Positions 21,540 to 38,220 of a DNA stretch of 64,000 bases are shown one piece after another; position 1 is the first letter of the stretch; every line of letters starts with the position of its first letter. The notes under the pieces were generated by a model, which saw nothing but the letters and a program-made list of their open reading frames with translations, made no database searches and was not told where the DNA came from. The translations under genes and the position numbers were made by a program. This stretch comes from Mesostigma viride (Eukaryota > Streptophyta > Mesostigmatophyceae > Mesostigmatales > Mesostigmataceae): positions 4,118,662-4,182,661 of the forward strand of contig RPFO01000310.1 in the NCBI GenBank assembly GCA_009746045.1. The letters are read 5' to 3'.

Positions 21540-23780
21540 GCCCTTCATCCCCGATTGATGCACATGCAGCAAGAAGGGGGCAGGAACCACGGCGCCTTCT
21601 CTGATTGCCTTGAAAAGGCAGGCCACGGGTTCAGCTGCTTATTAGCTCGATATGCTGGAGTCTAGCCACTACTGTGGGTCCTTGATAAAGCTTCATCATG
21701 TACCTAGCATAGCGGACGCCCCATGGTCCACAGGCCATGCACAGATAGGCTTAGAACTGCATGATAATGGGAGGCGCCGGTTTGGGATGGAGATCGAACA
21801 TTAAGGCTTTGACCTCCCTGAGCCAGCCCGATCGAGTGTTTTTAGGGGCAGACCCAGCTAGGGTTCACCCACAAAACCAACCATGCATGCACATGAGCTA
21901 GCATGGCACATGAGTGAAGAACGGAACGAAGTATGATCGATCCATGGCCGAGGTTAGTTACTTCAATCTATTTCCGAAAATGCTGACAAAATGAGCAAAT
22001 CCCGGCAGAATCATCAACGCACGCAGTTCCTTGTCTCGCAGCAGATGCAAGGAAAGTAACGAGTGAATCGGGGCAGTAAATCTTCCGGCGCGACACTTCC
22101 CATAAAACATGTGACAACGTGATAAATGCACATTGGCACCTGGTGCTTTGCAAAGGCAGTGACGCCAATAGACTTTGACACATGTGACAACTTATAATAA
22201 CACACGGAACATCATGCTAGCTCAAGTATGGACGACCGAGCATCCTTCATGCAGTGCTCCGTGACCCCAACAGTGGTTCCCACGTGATATCTTTAGAGGG
22301 CAGACTCTGACAAGTCCTCTAGCTGTTTCCGGGTGCCACCGACGAGGTTGCTGCCACGAACACCCACCTGCACGCATGGACCCCACAGACAGGGTAAGCA
22401 AGCATGAATGGCTGACTGTTTGTGGACCAATTCAAGCAAAGATAAAACAGGATTGCTATCTTCGAATGTTGAGACTGTTTAAAGATGCCACATGAGGGTC
22501 ACAGCTGCAAATCTCACTGGCTATGCACATGCTAGTCGCTTACTGGAGTGAATGGACGGTGAGGACACAGCAACCAGGGTAAGGACCCCCGCAAATAGAT
22601 GCTTGCAGGAGTTTCTGTTAACATGCAGATACCACTTGCAACATCACAAGGATAAGAAAGAGCCATCAACGACTAGGTGAAATGACACTGCCAATGGTGC
22701 ATCATGCATGCAGTGTGAAATGACATGCTCCTCCTGTCAGAATTCAATCCATGCATTTCCAGCTTTAAGCCTTTACTGATGGACAGCGTGGCAAGTCTAC
22801 ACAGCTTGACAGAGCACTACATGCATAGCACAATCTTGGCCAAGAATGGGGTCGATGCTTTGCCCCGTGCTCCTTACCCCGCATTTCGCTAAAGACGCAA
22901 AGGCTACGTGGAAGGATGCCCAAGTCCTTTGAATCTCATTCCTAATACAACGCCCACATCCGCATGATTCGACAGTTTATGCTGATCACCAAAATGAGCG
23001 CGCCGCACGTGGTTCGATAGACAGCCTTGGGTATAAAATGGTGTTAGACAAAACTCTATACGAATTTCAACGGCACGAAATCAAGTGTAAACTAGCAGGG
23101 CGTCTCCAGATGACATTTTCTCACAAAAAGGTTACCGCCGTCCAAGGTGATGTTAAGCAAACGTCCATGTGCAACCAGACATGACTATGATCTTCTAGAT
23201 AACTAATCCAGAATCCTAATCCAGAATCCCAATCCAGAATCCCAATCCAGAATCCCAATCCTGACTCCCCCCACGTGAACCACTACGCAGCTGAGTAGCA
23301 GCGAGCTTAGTAGTGGCCTGGTCTTAGGATCAAAAGGGAAGCCATGGAAGGGTTGCGCACTACGCGGGGCCAGTGAAACGAAACACCGCATAGCACCTGT
23401 AGGTAGATGCAAGCTGCCCATTGCTGGTGGAGATGTGTGATGTAAATCTGACACCCGCCACAGTAGATGACCGTAGATCCTTCAAAATGCCCCCCGGATA
23501 GTGCCCTACCTGGAAATATAGCTACGGTCCCTGGGAGGCCCGCTCCCAGAAAACCGGACACAAAACTCTTCACGTACCAAGATCGTGAGACCGGACACAA
23601 AACCAGCCAGCTGCCCTGAATGCGCAACACTGACAACGCGCTAAAGAAATCAGAATTCGTCTATTTGGCTATCGCCCTACGGTGTCAAAACCACTGCGCT
23701 ATGAATACTCAGAATGGGAAAAGAAGGGAACAGGTTGGAACACTAATGCTGCCGATGTCTCTGGTCTCACTTACAACGTA
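21540..23780. other. Intergenic region without supported genes
   Basis: No open frame with recognisable features was found. A 14-bp repeat (CCAGAATCCCAAT type) occurs four times at 23208-23262. The region is less GC-rich than the exons around it. Confidence 0.5.
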
Positions 23781-23874
23781 CTAGCCCAGACCAGACCACG
23801 CCCGTGTGCGGGTGCTGCTCCCACACGTACCAGTCTGGCCCAGAATACGGACCAGCCTGGCTCAGAATACGTAC

Positions 23875-28206
<4,332 letters not shown>

Positions 28207-28788
28207 CTGGAGGTAAATGGGCATCGCCAACGCAACCAAAGCAGCAAACCAGCCGCCGGGGGTGTTAATGGCGGTGTGGTGACTCTAAGAAGTCAGGCAT
28301 CACTACAATCCCAGTCGCCGACCCTATGCACCTGAGGAGCCTGGAATGAGGCAGAGAACAATACCGGGTAGCCCGTTGGCCATTACTATCGATCCACATT
28401 GTGTATGGCGCTGCATGCATTTGCTATTGCTCCGTGAACCTTCCGCCGTGAACCCTGCTGGTACACGCGTTTACTATGACAAAACATATACACAACATAG
28501 ATTTGCTATAAGACGGTGCGCGTGTTTTGAATAAGGTTGCCCCTTCTTATCGGCATGCTACCAGATCCGATTGCCCTTACACAACTCACCGTTCACCCTT
28601 GATGATTGAATACACTTGCATGGGAGTCAAACAAAAATTCCTTCTACTTTTGCTGGCGGACGGCAAGACGCAGAAATCGGGCAAAAGCGAACAGATTCTG
28701 CCCACTTGGATACCATGCAGGAGCAGGCAAGGCGTTCCATCATTAGCTGAACCATAAGAATAGGCGAACGGCGAGAATGGCGTCTTAC

Positions 28789-29103
28789 CTCCCTTTCCGT
28801 TAAAAGCACAATCGCGAGGTCCTGTGGTAACGCTTCGTTCGACTGCTTGTTTACATTGCTGGGATGAGTTACTAATAGCCGGCCTGTTTGAAAAGACTTG
28901 AATTGGCGCCCCAACTCGGTGTCCGTAGTCGAGTTGATAGGGTTTGTGCTAGAGGAGCATTTCAACGCTGGTCGGGTGGGGTCACTGGGGTGGGCTGGGC
29001 GGCTACGATAACGACGATTTAGTCCCCTGAAAGGATCTCCAATCGAACGCACAACAAACACATTACTGACAGGTATTTTTATATCAAGTGCTGTGAACGC
29101 CAT
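28789..29103 (-). CDS. Candidate first exon of the PrmA-like gene
   Basis: An ATG at 29103 opens 105 codons ending at a good donor (GAG followed by GTAAGAC). The sequence has an Arg/Ser-rich stretch (RGLNRRYRSRPAHPS) like an organelle transit peptide, then FQTGRLLVTHPSNVNKQS. It lies on the PrmA strand just upstream and ends in phase 0, as PrmA exon 28206-28142 begins. No similarity to the PrmA N-terminal domain is evident, and an intervening exon carrying the LDPG motif is still missing. Confidence 0.33.
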
Positions 29104-29417
29104 GCTTGCAGATGTGTATTGGCGACTTGGCAGGCTCGTAATTAGTTAAAAGACATGTTCTTGCCGAAATTGAGGGAGATACAAGTGGCGGTCAGTAAAC
29201 GGAAACAATCAGTATTCGTTTCGTGCGTCATACATCGTAACGACACGGAAATGACGTGAAAGCTATGTTACCGTTCATCCAGGGACTTTGGTTTTGTAAT
29301 GTCGTCTCCATTGCATAAACCAGCTTGTACGTTGTCGAGCCAGATATGGCTGCCAGGAATCTGAGAGCTGCGACACGTGGCGAGGTCCGCGAGCTGCTAC
29401 ATACACTACAGTTGACC

Positions 29418-29440
<23 letters not shown>

Positions 29441-29452
<12 letters not shown>

Positions 29453-29602
29453 GCCCACGCCGCACATGGGCAGCAGTTGCAAGCTTTTACAGTAATAGGC
29501 CTGTTGAGCCCTGTTGTCACTTGTCACAACTGGTTTCCAAATCTCTGCTGCCCAGTGCCCAGTCACCCCAGTGCCCATGTGCGGCGTGGGCAACAACAAC
29601 AA
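29441..29602. repeat. Long inverted repeat with GTT/AAC arms
   Basis: TTGCCCACGCCGCACATGGGCA near 29450-29472 is repeated in inverted orientation (TGCCCATGTGCGGCGTGGGC) at 29572-29591. GTT repeats lie on one side and AAC repeats on the other, giving arms of about 30 bp separated by about 100 bp. It could form a hairpin or be a small fold-back element. Confidence 0.85.
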
Positions 29603-29843
29603 CCTGTGTTCGCCAGTATCTAAATTTTTGCATCCGGCACCCTGCCGGCACCTTGTTTTTGGCTTTCAGCAATCAGCATAAGGAACATCAGTTGAGAACT
29701 GTCGGTAGTCGATACTCAACTTGAGTCGAGACAACCCAGTCGGAACTCGGAAACCTAATCCATTATTATTGCCATTTCCACCCTGTTTCCACGACGAAAT
29801 TTTACTTGCAGTTACTGCACGCGACACAGGTCGCATATGGCGA

Positions 29844-29969
29844 ATGGCTTCAAACTTGCTCCTATCGGGGTTACTAGCAGTGTCAACGTCAGTTCTAATT
29901 GCTTTACCTGCGAATTCTGCAGTTACATCGGCTGAAACGTTTGAGAATGTGCCGTCCTCATTAGCAAGT
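29844..29969 (+). CDS. Candidate short first exon, unknown protein
   Basis: From ATG 29844 the frame reads MASNLLLSGLLAVSTSVLIA, then LPANSAVTSAETF. A possible donor GTACGT lies at about 29969. The hydrophobic start followed by PANSA resembles a signal or thylakoid-transfer segment. No following exon was found, so this may be chance. Confidence 0.2.
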
Positions 29970-30149
29970 ACGTTGCATGCCGGGCCGTTCCGAACAAACA
30001 GCCTTTATCCGCAATTACACGAGGACAACAAAGAATTTGGCCTCGCCCTGTTCATATTTAATGAACTCGCATCGCCCCACTACAATGCTGTCATCTTTTA
30101 CCATCATGTTCTTGCCTGGTTGTACAGGCGTGGACAAGGAGCGGAAGCC

Positions 30150-31670
30150 TAGGGTTCAGAGACCAAAGTCTGCGAGGGCTGAGAAATGCACGCGACAATG
30201 CCTTCCAACTTGCGTCAGAGGAGGTGAAGGGCCGATTACTGCGAGGAGGTAGGCTGTTCCTTTCTTGCAACCCCACGAGGTGTCACCTGCCGATGGGATG
30301 GTACCAATTTTCACTGGCCGATATTATCTCGTTGCTGTGAAATAGGAGGCGTGTTTTAGGATAATCCGTCCCTGCAGTTTGTTTCTGCATGGATTTCTAT
30401 CAAGCAGCCACATGGTGCACTGCACCCTCTTGCACAGGATAGCGTGGAAGTACCATCGTGAGAACGTGGGCGAAACCAATGGTGTGCTATTTCATACAGA
30501 TGCCGGTGACGGACGTTGCATCCTATCTCATGTGCAACTCAGGAATCTCCTGCCTAGTTGCCGATGGTGGCGCTCGCATCAGATGCCTCTCTGTGCCACT
30601 GCAACGTGTGCCTCTCGATACCAACTAGAAGACATGCATCATCGCACCCGGTACGGGAATGCACCGAAGACCTTTGTCCCTAGGTTGTTCATACAAGGTG
30701 GTATCAACGCTTTGTCGGTAAGGCTGGTTTTTGCAAGGCCAAGAATAAGCTCAGCTACTATACATGGCTTCTGGTTGGGCATTGCCTGCCCACCTGGCGG
30801 TAGATCCGCATGCGGCAGACGGATCCACGGTTCCCTGGACAGCGCGTGGAAAGGCGCACGTGCAATTTTAAATCCCTGCCATTTATCATGTTATGTCGTC
30901 CAAACGATCACATCACTGGCGTGGTGCCCCCTTGTCTCGTTTACGGTATACCCGTGGTGATAAGGCAGCCGCCACCTCTCCATAAGGGAACATGAGCACA
31001 TTGACAGGGTTGGTATTCCTCCATGCTTAGAAAAATGTTGTCATTTTGTCATCTCTGGCGCCAAAGGTCGAGGGTGTTCTATTGGGGCACATAGCGGTAC
31101 CTCTGTAAGGAGAGTGTCACATCACTACCGGAACAAATACTACTAGAGCCAGAAATGCTTCATACTGATCTGTTGTTGATTTGTCCGTGTGCGCTGCATG
31201 TTCCCTTCTGGCTGCCGCAACAGGGGCAGGATCGTCTTCAAGGAAGGGTTCCGGACGAGAGAATACTGGTAGGCGGCAGGCCATGCCGTATGATCCCTTT
31301 GCTGATATTCAAGCAAACACGTGATAAGTGGCCTCATCTTTACCAAATGCCTGCCCGTTGAGCTTTCCTTTTTCTATCGCTGACGATGCCGGCTCGGAAA
31401 GTGAACAGCTCTTGGTGAGGAAGAATTGTCTGCCCCCGGCCTAACCTGGTCCCTTACAGGCTACAGCCTCCCACCTTTGCCCTCCCCCCAGGACCCCACT
31501 GCAGAGAACCTGATACGCCTCATTTGTTACTGGTTGCCGATGACCCAGGCAACGTCGTCATACGACTCTACCCCCCCCCATAGGGTCATGGATCGCTAGA
31601 AAAGGCAAAGTTGCAGGGTGCTATCTAGAGGTCTCCATCCTCTCGGTAGGGCTGTGCTCACAGGCCCCTC
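30150..31670. other. Unassigned region
   Basis: A 193-codon open frame on the plus strand (30379-30960) has no family features and an amino-acid composition unlike the exons elsewhere in the window. Nothing else could be supported. Confidence 0.35.
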
Positions 31671-31694
31671 CTTGTGCACGCAGGCTTGCTTCCT

Positions 31695-32690
31695 GTTCAT
31701 GTGACTTGTCTTCATCAAGCTGCGTGCTTGCGCCCTATTCATCTTACTTGTCTTCAAAGCATGCGTGCTTGCATCCTGTTCATCTTACTTGTCCTCATCA
31801 AGCTGCGTGCTTGCGCCCTCTTCATCTTACTTGTCTTCATCAAGCTGCGTGCTTGCGCCCTCTTCATCTTACTTGTCTTCATCAAGCTGCGTGCTTGCGC
31901 CCTATTCATCTTACTTGTCTTCAAAGCATGCGTGCTTGCTTGGTGTTCATGTGACTTGTCTTCATCAAGCTGCGTGCTTGCGCCCTATTCATCTTACTTA
32001 TCTTCAAAGCATGTGTGGTTGCGTCCTATTCATCTTACTTGTCTTCATCAAGCTGCGTGCTTGCGTCCTATTCATCTTACTTGTCTTCAAAGCATGCGTG
32101 CTTGCGCCCTATTAATCTTACTTGTCTTCAAAGCATGCGTGCTTGCGCCCTATTAATCTTACTTGTCTTCAAAGCATGTGTGGTTGCGTCCTATTCATCT
32201 TACTTGTCTTCATCAAGCTGCGTGCTTGCGTCCTATTCATCTTGTCTTCAAAGCATGCGTGCTTGCGCCCTATTAATCTTACTTGTCTTCAAAGCATGTG
32301 TGCTTGCGTCCTGTTCATCTTACTTGTCCTCATCAAGCTGCGTGCTTGCGTCCTGTTCATCGTACTTGTCTTCAAAGCATGCGTGCTTGCGCCCTGTTCA
32401 TCTTACTTGTCTTCAAAGCATGCGTGCTGGCGTCCTATTCATCTTACTTGTCTTCATCAAGCTGCATGCTTGCGCCCTATCCATCTTACTTGTCTTCAAA
32501 GCATGCGTGCTTGCGTCCTAGTCATCTTGCTTGTCTTCAAAGCAGGCGTGCTTGCGTCCTATTCATCTTGTCTTCAAAGCATGCGTGCTTGCGTCCTAGT
32601 CATCTTACTTGTCTTCAAAGCATGTGTGCTTGCGCCCTCTTCATCTTACTTGTCTTCATCAAGCTGCGTGCTTGCGCCCTATCCACGCCA
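31695..32690. repeat. 1-kb minisatellite of two alternating unit types
   Basis: About 25 copies of a 41/42-bp unit. Type B contains CTTGTCTTCATCAAGCTGCG and type A contains CTTGTCTTCAAAGCATGCG; both end GTGCTTGCGCCCTATTCATC. The types are mixed in irregular order, and the one-base length difference shifts the frame. The hydrophobic open frames through the array are therefore probably not genes. Confidence 0.92.
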
Positions 32691-32699
32691 CCAGTGCTC

Positions 32700-34010
32700 A
32701 TGACCCGCTTATCAGGATGCTCGTGTCTGTCTCCTTGCTTGTTCGAGAATTGCGGACGCTTGACCCTCCTGTGCCCGCGATAACCCCCCTTGCCATCCCT
32801 TGCACATGTCTGCTGCGGCCACAACCCATGGTTTCTGCTGGCGAACATGGGTGTGCTTATCCGCATGCGTGCAGCTTGACCGAGTGCTCGATTGTGTGCA
32901 ACCTCGACGACACCGTGTCTGATTGAGGCATGTGGCGGGGGAAGCGTGGCGAATGGGTGACAGAGGTCCATTATACCTCCTATTATATGGTAAAATCGGG
33001 TATAGTGTGGTATAATACGGATGGGGGGGAACGTGGCGGGAGATGAGAGTCCCCATGATGCCCGCGGCAACACATTGTACGAATGGGTACGAAACGAGCC
33101 AACCAATCCCGGCCGCATGGCACCCCAATGCCGTCGCACCATAAGGCCAAATTGTGAACGTTCTTCTCTGGGCGTGATAAGCCCCAGGGACACTTGAATG
33201 TCTGTTTCAATGCTGTGCTCTGTCACGGGTCCCATGCACTGCCCCACATTCAAAGATGTGTAAGCGACTGATGGCAGCAACCACTGCGAGGTTCGGGGTT
33301 AGTTTGCTGTCTGTTCATGCGCACATAGGACGGCAGTGCATGTCCATTTTGCTGGACTGCACTGGCCTCAGTTGACACGTCAATGCCCTTCCTGGGTCCC
33401 TGCGGACCGCGGGGCTATAAGTACTTGCCAGTCATCTAGTGCGCACTTGTATCTCTTGCCAAGTGGTATGCTAGATGGCTACTGCAGCCGGCAAGGCAGC
33501 ATACGCCTGATCCACATCAATGAGACAACCATCGTAGGACACAACTGGTTGTCTTTTGATGCCATCACACCTGGTGGGGGTTGCCGGTGAACGAACCATG
33601 GGTGTGCCCCTTAAAACCCTCAGGCTCCGTAAGAGGCCCTTATATTCTCCCAAACCGGCAGTTCTCGATGAGTTCCAAGCCTATATGCACATGTATGGCC
33701 TTTGGATGATCGATGGGGCAGCCTTACTGCATCCGCTACGCCTTTGCTACTTCCTGTTGCACATGCTGCACCCACAGTTGGGTGTGTCCTGTATCAGCTC
33801 AAACGCATTCTGATCGTTGGCAGGCCTGTCCTCAGCAATCTCCATAGCCAAACTGACCAAAGAAATGAAGCGGATGGATGCTCATGCAATGCATAAATCG
33901 ACCTCACTGTACCTACAAGGCTTAATCTTAAAAATAATGAATTCATAAGCACGTGATTGCGTCACGTGCCCAGCACTTGCCAACTGAATACAGAGTAAAG
34001 AAACCTTCAT
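32700..34010. other. Unassigned region
   Basis: Only short open frames without recognisable features. TATAAT/GGTATA-type palindromic sequence at 32970-33015 is a possible small repeat. Confidence 0.4.
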
Positions 34011-34028
34011 TAACCCGGTATACACAAT

Positions 34029-34092
34029 TTTTCCGCGGACCGGCACTGAATGCAAATGGTTTTCACCTTTGCGGCCCGTGCCAAATCAGAAC
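34029..34092 (+). pseudogene. Second, 5'-truncated copy of the retroposed hairpin RNA
   Basis: These 64 bp match the 3' portion of the element at 20226-20330. They are flanked by a perfect 18-bp direct repeat, TAACCCGGTATACACAAT, at 34011-34028 and 34093-34110. The copy starts at TTTTCCGCGG, so it is truncated at the 5' end like a LINE-mobilised sequence. Its outer stem GGCAC/GTGCC is perfectly paired. Confidence 0.75.
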
Positions 34093-34629
34093 TAACCCGG
34101 TATACACAATGAGGGGCCGGAGGGAGCTAGGGCGCCCTAGCTTCTCTCACTGCCACAAGTGGGCGTGCAGGCCACAGAGCGCTCTCTCCTGCCGCAGCGT
34201 GGTGCCGGGGCGCAACTCTGTGGGTGTGCACAACACAACCATGTGGATATACGTTCCTTGATTCCAGTTCACCGACGCCGGCCCTTGAGATCGATCGAAG
34301 ATGCTGGACGGTACCGTCACCAACATATTGAGATCCATTTTCAGTGTAGGATATCTATGCTGTGCACATTCGTAGAGAACATTTGTATAATTTGGGCATG
34401 CCACTTATCACTAGCACTAGATCAATCAGCAAAGATTACATGCAGCTAGGCGGGCACTTGACTCGCACCAACCAGCTAGACGCGTCGCGGGGCGCAACAG
34501 CAGGGCGCTGCGGCCTGGCGCTGCGCAGCCAGACCTGAAGGCACCTCCTTATGTACATGGGACGGATCACTGACGCAGCAATCTGACACGCCGGGCTGCC
34601 TGCACGTACGTTCCAGGAGCAGAGCTCTA

Positions 34630-34860
34630 GCTAGATCGAGGACATGAGGGGCTTCGGCCTCTCCGTGAAAAAGATGCAGAACAAGGTCATCTGGGCCCAG
34701 GTGGTAGAGGACAACGATCCCCTCCCAGTGGGGAAGAGGCGCGTGACGCGTCACGTACTGTGGGAAGAACGCCCGGCGCGTGACCGCGCTAGCTCTAGAG
34801 AGCTAGCTTGGCTTGCTACAATAAATTAAATTAAATTATAACATGACATACTCCGTTTTC
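34630..34860 (+). pseudogene. LINE family B ORF2 C-terminal fragment
   Basis: The frame reads MRGFGLSVKKMQNKVIWAQ and VVEDNDPLPVGKRRV, matching the minus-strand fragment at 55790-55990. Directly after it, AATAAATTAAATTAAATT plus an inverted CATACTCCG start is the tail of another LINE end. Confidence 0.65.
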
Positions 34861-34969
34861 TAGACTAGATAGCTTAGAGTTAGGTTAGTTCGATTATGTG
34901 GTTTCCTCGACTCCATCCACCCATCAAGGAATATAAATAAATAAATAAATAAATTATAACATGCCTCCG

Positions 34970-35540
34970 TGGGGAGGTCATGTAGCACATATTTCATGAT
35001 GGATGGGGTGGAGGAACTTGCCGCGTGATCGAACTATCCTAACTCTATCTAGAAAATCCTAACTGCACTACTCATCAAAACGCCTCCTCCGCTTGGGGGG
35101 AGGTGGCTTGCCCACAGGGTCGGGCGTGTGCGCCTTGACAATCTTCTTCCACCGCGTCTTGTCCTGCATGGCAGTCCAAAGACGGGAGAGAGAGTGGATG
35201 CGGTGCTCAAACTGGGCTGGGACCACGAGGTCGTCCAGCAGCATCTGAACGTAGTTGGTGACAGGTTTCCCTACCCTTTTGGGAATGTCCTTGGGGCCAG
35301 GCCAGGTCAGAATGTGCCGCCCTGGCTGTCCAAGCCGCTGGGGGCCGGCCAGACCAAGGGTGGTGTCGACCTGGCTGGTGCGGGCAAGGTGTCCTACAAA
35401 TGCTATCCTACGCTGTCTAATCTCGTCCGAAACACGAGGCATGCCATGATACAGAGACTCTGATGACGGACGCTCGGAAAAACCTACATTAAGGATCGAC
35501 CTGCCGGAGCATCCTGTAAACTGTGCCGTCGAGCCGAGCT
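34970..35540 (-). pseudogene. LINE family A, 5'-truncated copy with ORF2 C-terminus
   Basis: The minus-strand frame from 35442 to 35068 reads RQRRIAFVGHLART, a common LINE ORF2 tail pattern. WTAMQDKTRWKKIVKAH and PPPPKRRRRFDE follow, then a stop. The 3' UTR (TTAGGATTTTCTAGATAG type), the GTGCTACATGACCTCCCCAC terminus and an AATT tail reach 34940. It is nearly identical to the plus-strand copy at 40355-40525. The upstream reverse transcriptase is missing. Confidence 0.8.
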
Positions 35541-35554
35541 GCCAGTTTGGGGGG

Positions 35555-35670
35555 GAGGAATAATGAGATGATCAAGGAATATGTGCTACATGATCTCCCA
35601 ACGGAGGCATGTTATAATTTAATTTAATTTTTTTTAATACTCCGTTGGGGGATCATGTAGCACATATCCC
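35555..35670. repeat. Second tail-to-tail LINE junction
   Basis: GAATATGTGCTACATGATCT, CTCCCAACGGAGGCATG and an AATTT tract are followed by AATACTCCGTTGGGGGATCA and TGTAGCACATA. This is the 3' end of one LINE copy facing the 3' end of an oppositely oriented copy. Confidence 0.85.
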
Positions 35671-35960
35671 CTGGCTGGATGGATGGAGGTGGGCGGAGCC
35701 GCAAAACCGAAAGTAAGCTAACTAATCTAGAAAATCCCGCTAGTTCTACTCTACTCAGCAAAGCGCCCCTTCCTCCTGGGGGGGGGGGGGGGGGGCTTGC
35801 CCACAGGGGATGGCGTGTGAGCCCGGACAAGATGGGCGTCTTCCACCTCTGCTTAATTGTTCTGCATAGCAGTCCAAGGAAGATGGGGCTTGAGCCTGCC
35901 GTTTCTGATCTTTTCCGCGTATACCAGATACAAGACAACAACCCCCCTGCACTGGGGAAT
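35640..35960 (-). pseudogene. Decayed LINE family A ORF2 C-terminus
   Basis: The minus strand carries a diverged version of the 35068-35442 tail. TAMQNN replaces TAMQDK, a HTPSPVGKPPPPP-like segment follows, and an FAE end replaces FDE. Frameshifts and a poly-G run (35781-35798) disrupt it. Confidence 0.6.
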
Positions 35961-36498
35961 TGAATGGAATTGAATTGTAATATAACTCCTTGGGGAGTAA
36001 ATGTAGCACATACCCCTGACTCCTGAGAAGGGGCATATGGCTTTCAATACACTTTTGGCTAATTACTTCCTGCAAGAATAGGATGTAAACTGCACCTGCT
36101 CTGGGTGCACAAAGTGCACCTGCACGTACACCACTACTATGTATTCCATGCAGCACCTAGTCTAGGGGCGCGGACATATAGGGGGGAAGATCATAGATCA
36201 TGGCAAAACAATGGCTATAGAGCATGGCTTCTCAGCAGAGGGCACAGCTCTCTGCATGGGCACAGCATATAACTAAATGAAGAGCTAGGCATCATCTGCG
36301 GTGAACTGATCCGTGAAAAAACTGATCCGAAAATGGCTCACGGCGGTATCGGGCTGACTGCGGAGTTCAGATCTTTTGCGTCTGAGCCCCAAATTCGGTC
36401 AGACCACTTGCATTCGATGCGCATTTCTAAAACGCACTAGCCAGTATAAACAGTTACAGCTGCCACGCAGTATAGACAAAGTTACGCACGTGACCAGC

Positions 36499-37921
36499 TA
36501 TGACGATCGACTACCAAAGCAAAACGAGGGCTGGAAAAGGAGCTGGCACAGCTTCCCAGCGCCCAGCCCAACCCTCTCGCCCTCGCCATTATTCAGCCGA
36601 CAGGCTTACCCGCCCGAAACCCTCGCCAAGCGCCTCGCCTGAACCCAAGAAACCATGCCACGATCGCCACAAATGGAGCCAATTCTTGCCCGGCGACGGA
36701 ATGTTCTCCCTCGTCGAGAGGCAGACACTGTCGCCGCAGGAATGCGTCGAGGTTCTCCAGTTCCTCGTACAGGAACGGAAGGTCTTCGTGACCCAGAAGG
36801 GGGGTGCGGCTATCGACTACCACGACACGTCCTGGCTCTACACCTTTGACGAACCAAGCCAACGCCTGTTTATCTTGACCAGCCACTACCAGCGCAGCCT
36901 CGGCGACATCGGCCGAGCGCTCAAGGCCCGCCCCGCACAGCCGGCTGCCCCATCGGCTCCCTCCCTCTGCAAGGATGACGTATCCGCGCAGTGCTGGAGG
37001 AGCACGTGACCTGGCCGCTGGCCGAGAAGATGACATCGCTGAACACCACGCTCAACACGGTGGAGGCACGAGTCTCCAATGTGGAAACCCGGGTCGTCCA
37101 CAAGCTACAACCCCAGTTCACAGCGCTACACACCGCGGCGCAGGCTTCGGAAATGCACGCTGCACTTGTCTCTCGCCTTAACCAGGTGGAGGGCAAGTGC
37201 GGCGTGCTCATGAAGAAGCTTGAAGCCATCACCGCCCACACCGAGGCCCTGGCCTCACAGGTCCCTGAGTGAGATAGCGGAGCAGACGGCCTTCATCGCA
37301 TCCCAGCCACCCCGGCAGGATGCTGGCGACCTCCTGCCGCTCTCCTACGCGGACCTGCTGCGATCAGCGACCGCCTCCACCACTGACGCCATCGCCACCA
37401 CTTGAGCTCCGGCCAGGAGCTGGAGGACCACCGCCAGGCCGGCCCAGCAACGGGAGGTCATCGACCGCGCTCGCCGCGAGTGCCGAGTGGTGCTACGTCG
37501 CTTCCCCCAGAAGCCAGGTGAGACGTCAACCTTCCTTGCTAACGAGCTCAAGATCTTTCGTTCGAACCAGCTTCTTACCCTCATGGCGGGCGTGGCATAG
37601 GTGATGTAGAACTGCGAGGGTGCGACCGCCTTCCCCACTCACGGGACATGCAAGGCGGCTCCCCCACCAGTCCTGCTCTGTGGCCTCCCCCTCCCCTGAG
37701 GATAAGCAGCGGTTCCTCTCTCGTCGCAAGAGGTTGCACGACCTCACCTGGACGCTGGACGACGACCTGACCCCCGCTCAGCAGCATGCAGCAGCGATGC
37801 GACCTGTGGCCGGAATACCTCCGCCATAAGCAGGACCCGGCCCCAGAAGCCCAAGGTGTACTGGAGGGGCCGCGGGGACCTGATGATCAACCACAAGATG
37901 TGGACGCCCCCAGCGGGCTAG
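36499..37921 (+). pseudogene. LINE ORF1 pseudogene
   Basis: Pieces of an ORF1 related to the intact one at 6529-7941 lie in different frames. They are the start MTIDYQSKTRAGKGAG with SASPEPKKP, a 100-residue stretch (ECVEVLQFLVQERKVFVTQK), a coiled coil (TLNTVEARVSNVETRVVHKL), LSRRKRLHDLTWTLDDDLT, and the end KVYWRGRGDLMINHKMW followed by TAG. Several frameshifts and stops make it non-coding. The region 36000-36300 upstream matches the 3' noncoding part of the 6.1-8.1 kb element. Confidence 0.75.
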
Positions 37922-38094
37922 AATAGCAATAGCCCTAGCTTGTATCCATTGGTAGTCACTGCCGCTCTGGCAGCCAATGATGCTTAGAATGTAATTGCCT
38001 AGCTGTGCCACCATACCTAGTCACGTGCACCGCTAACGCACGGTACACAACCAGCCATAGCCTTAGCTTAGTCCTAGTTAGATAGATGTAGTAT

Positions 38095-38220
38095 GTAGCC
38101 AATGTAGATAGATTAGACCGGTAGGAATGTGTGCACCCATCCATCCATTCATCGGGGTTAATGCTCCGTGACTCCCCAACGGGAGCACGAGTCTAATTAA
38201 TTAATTAATTAATTAATTAG
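38095..38220 (+). mobile_element. LINE family B 3' end
   Basis: TTAGACCGGTAGGAATGTG, a short CCATC tract, GCTCCGTGACTCCCCAACGG and a (TTAA)n tail. A further tail of the same family with GTGACTCCCCAGCGGGAGCA lies at 38515-38570. Confidence 0.75.

Noticed and set aside
30379-30960. 193-codon open frame on the plus strand
   Set aside because: No domain, odd composition and no consistent splice borders; not enough to call a gene.
31674-32783. Several 100-190-codon hydrophobic frames (membrane-protein-like)
   Set aside because: They are all translations of the 41/42-bp minisatellite, and the units change frame.
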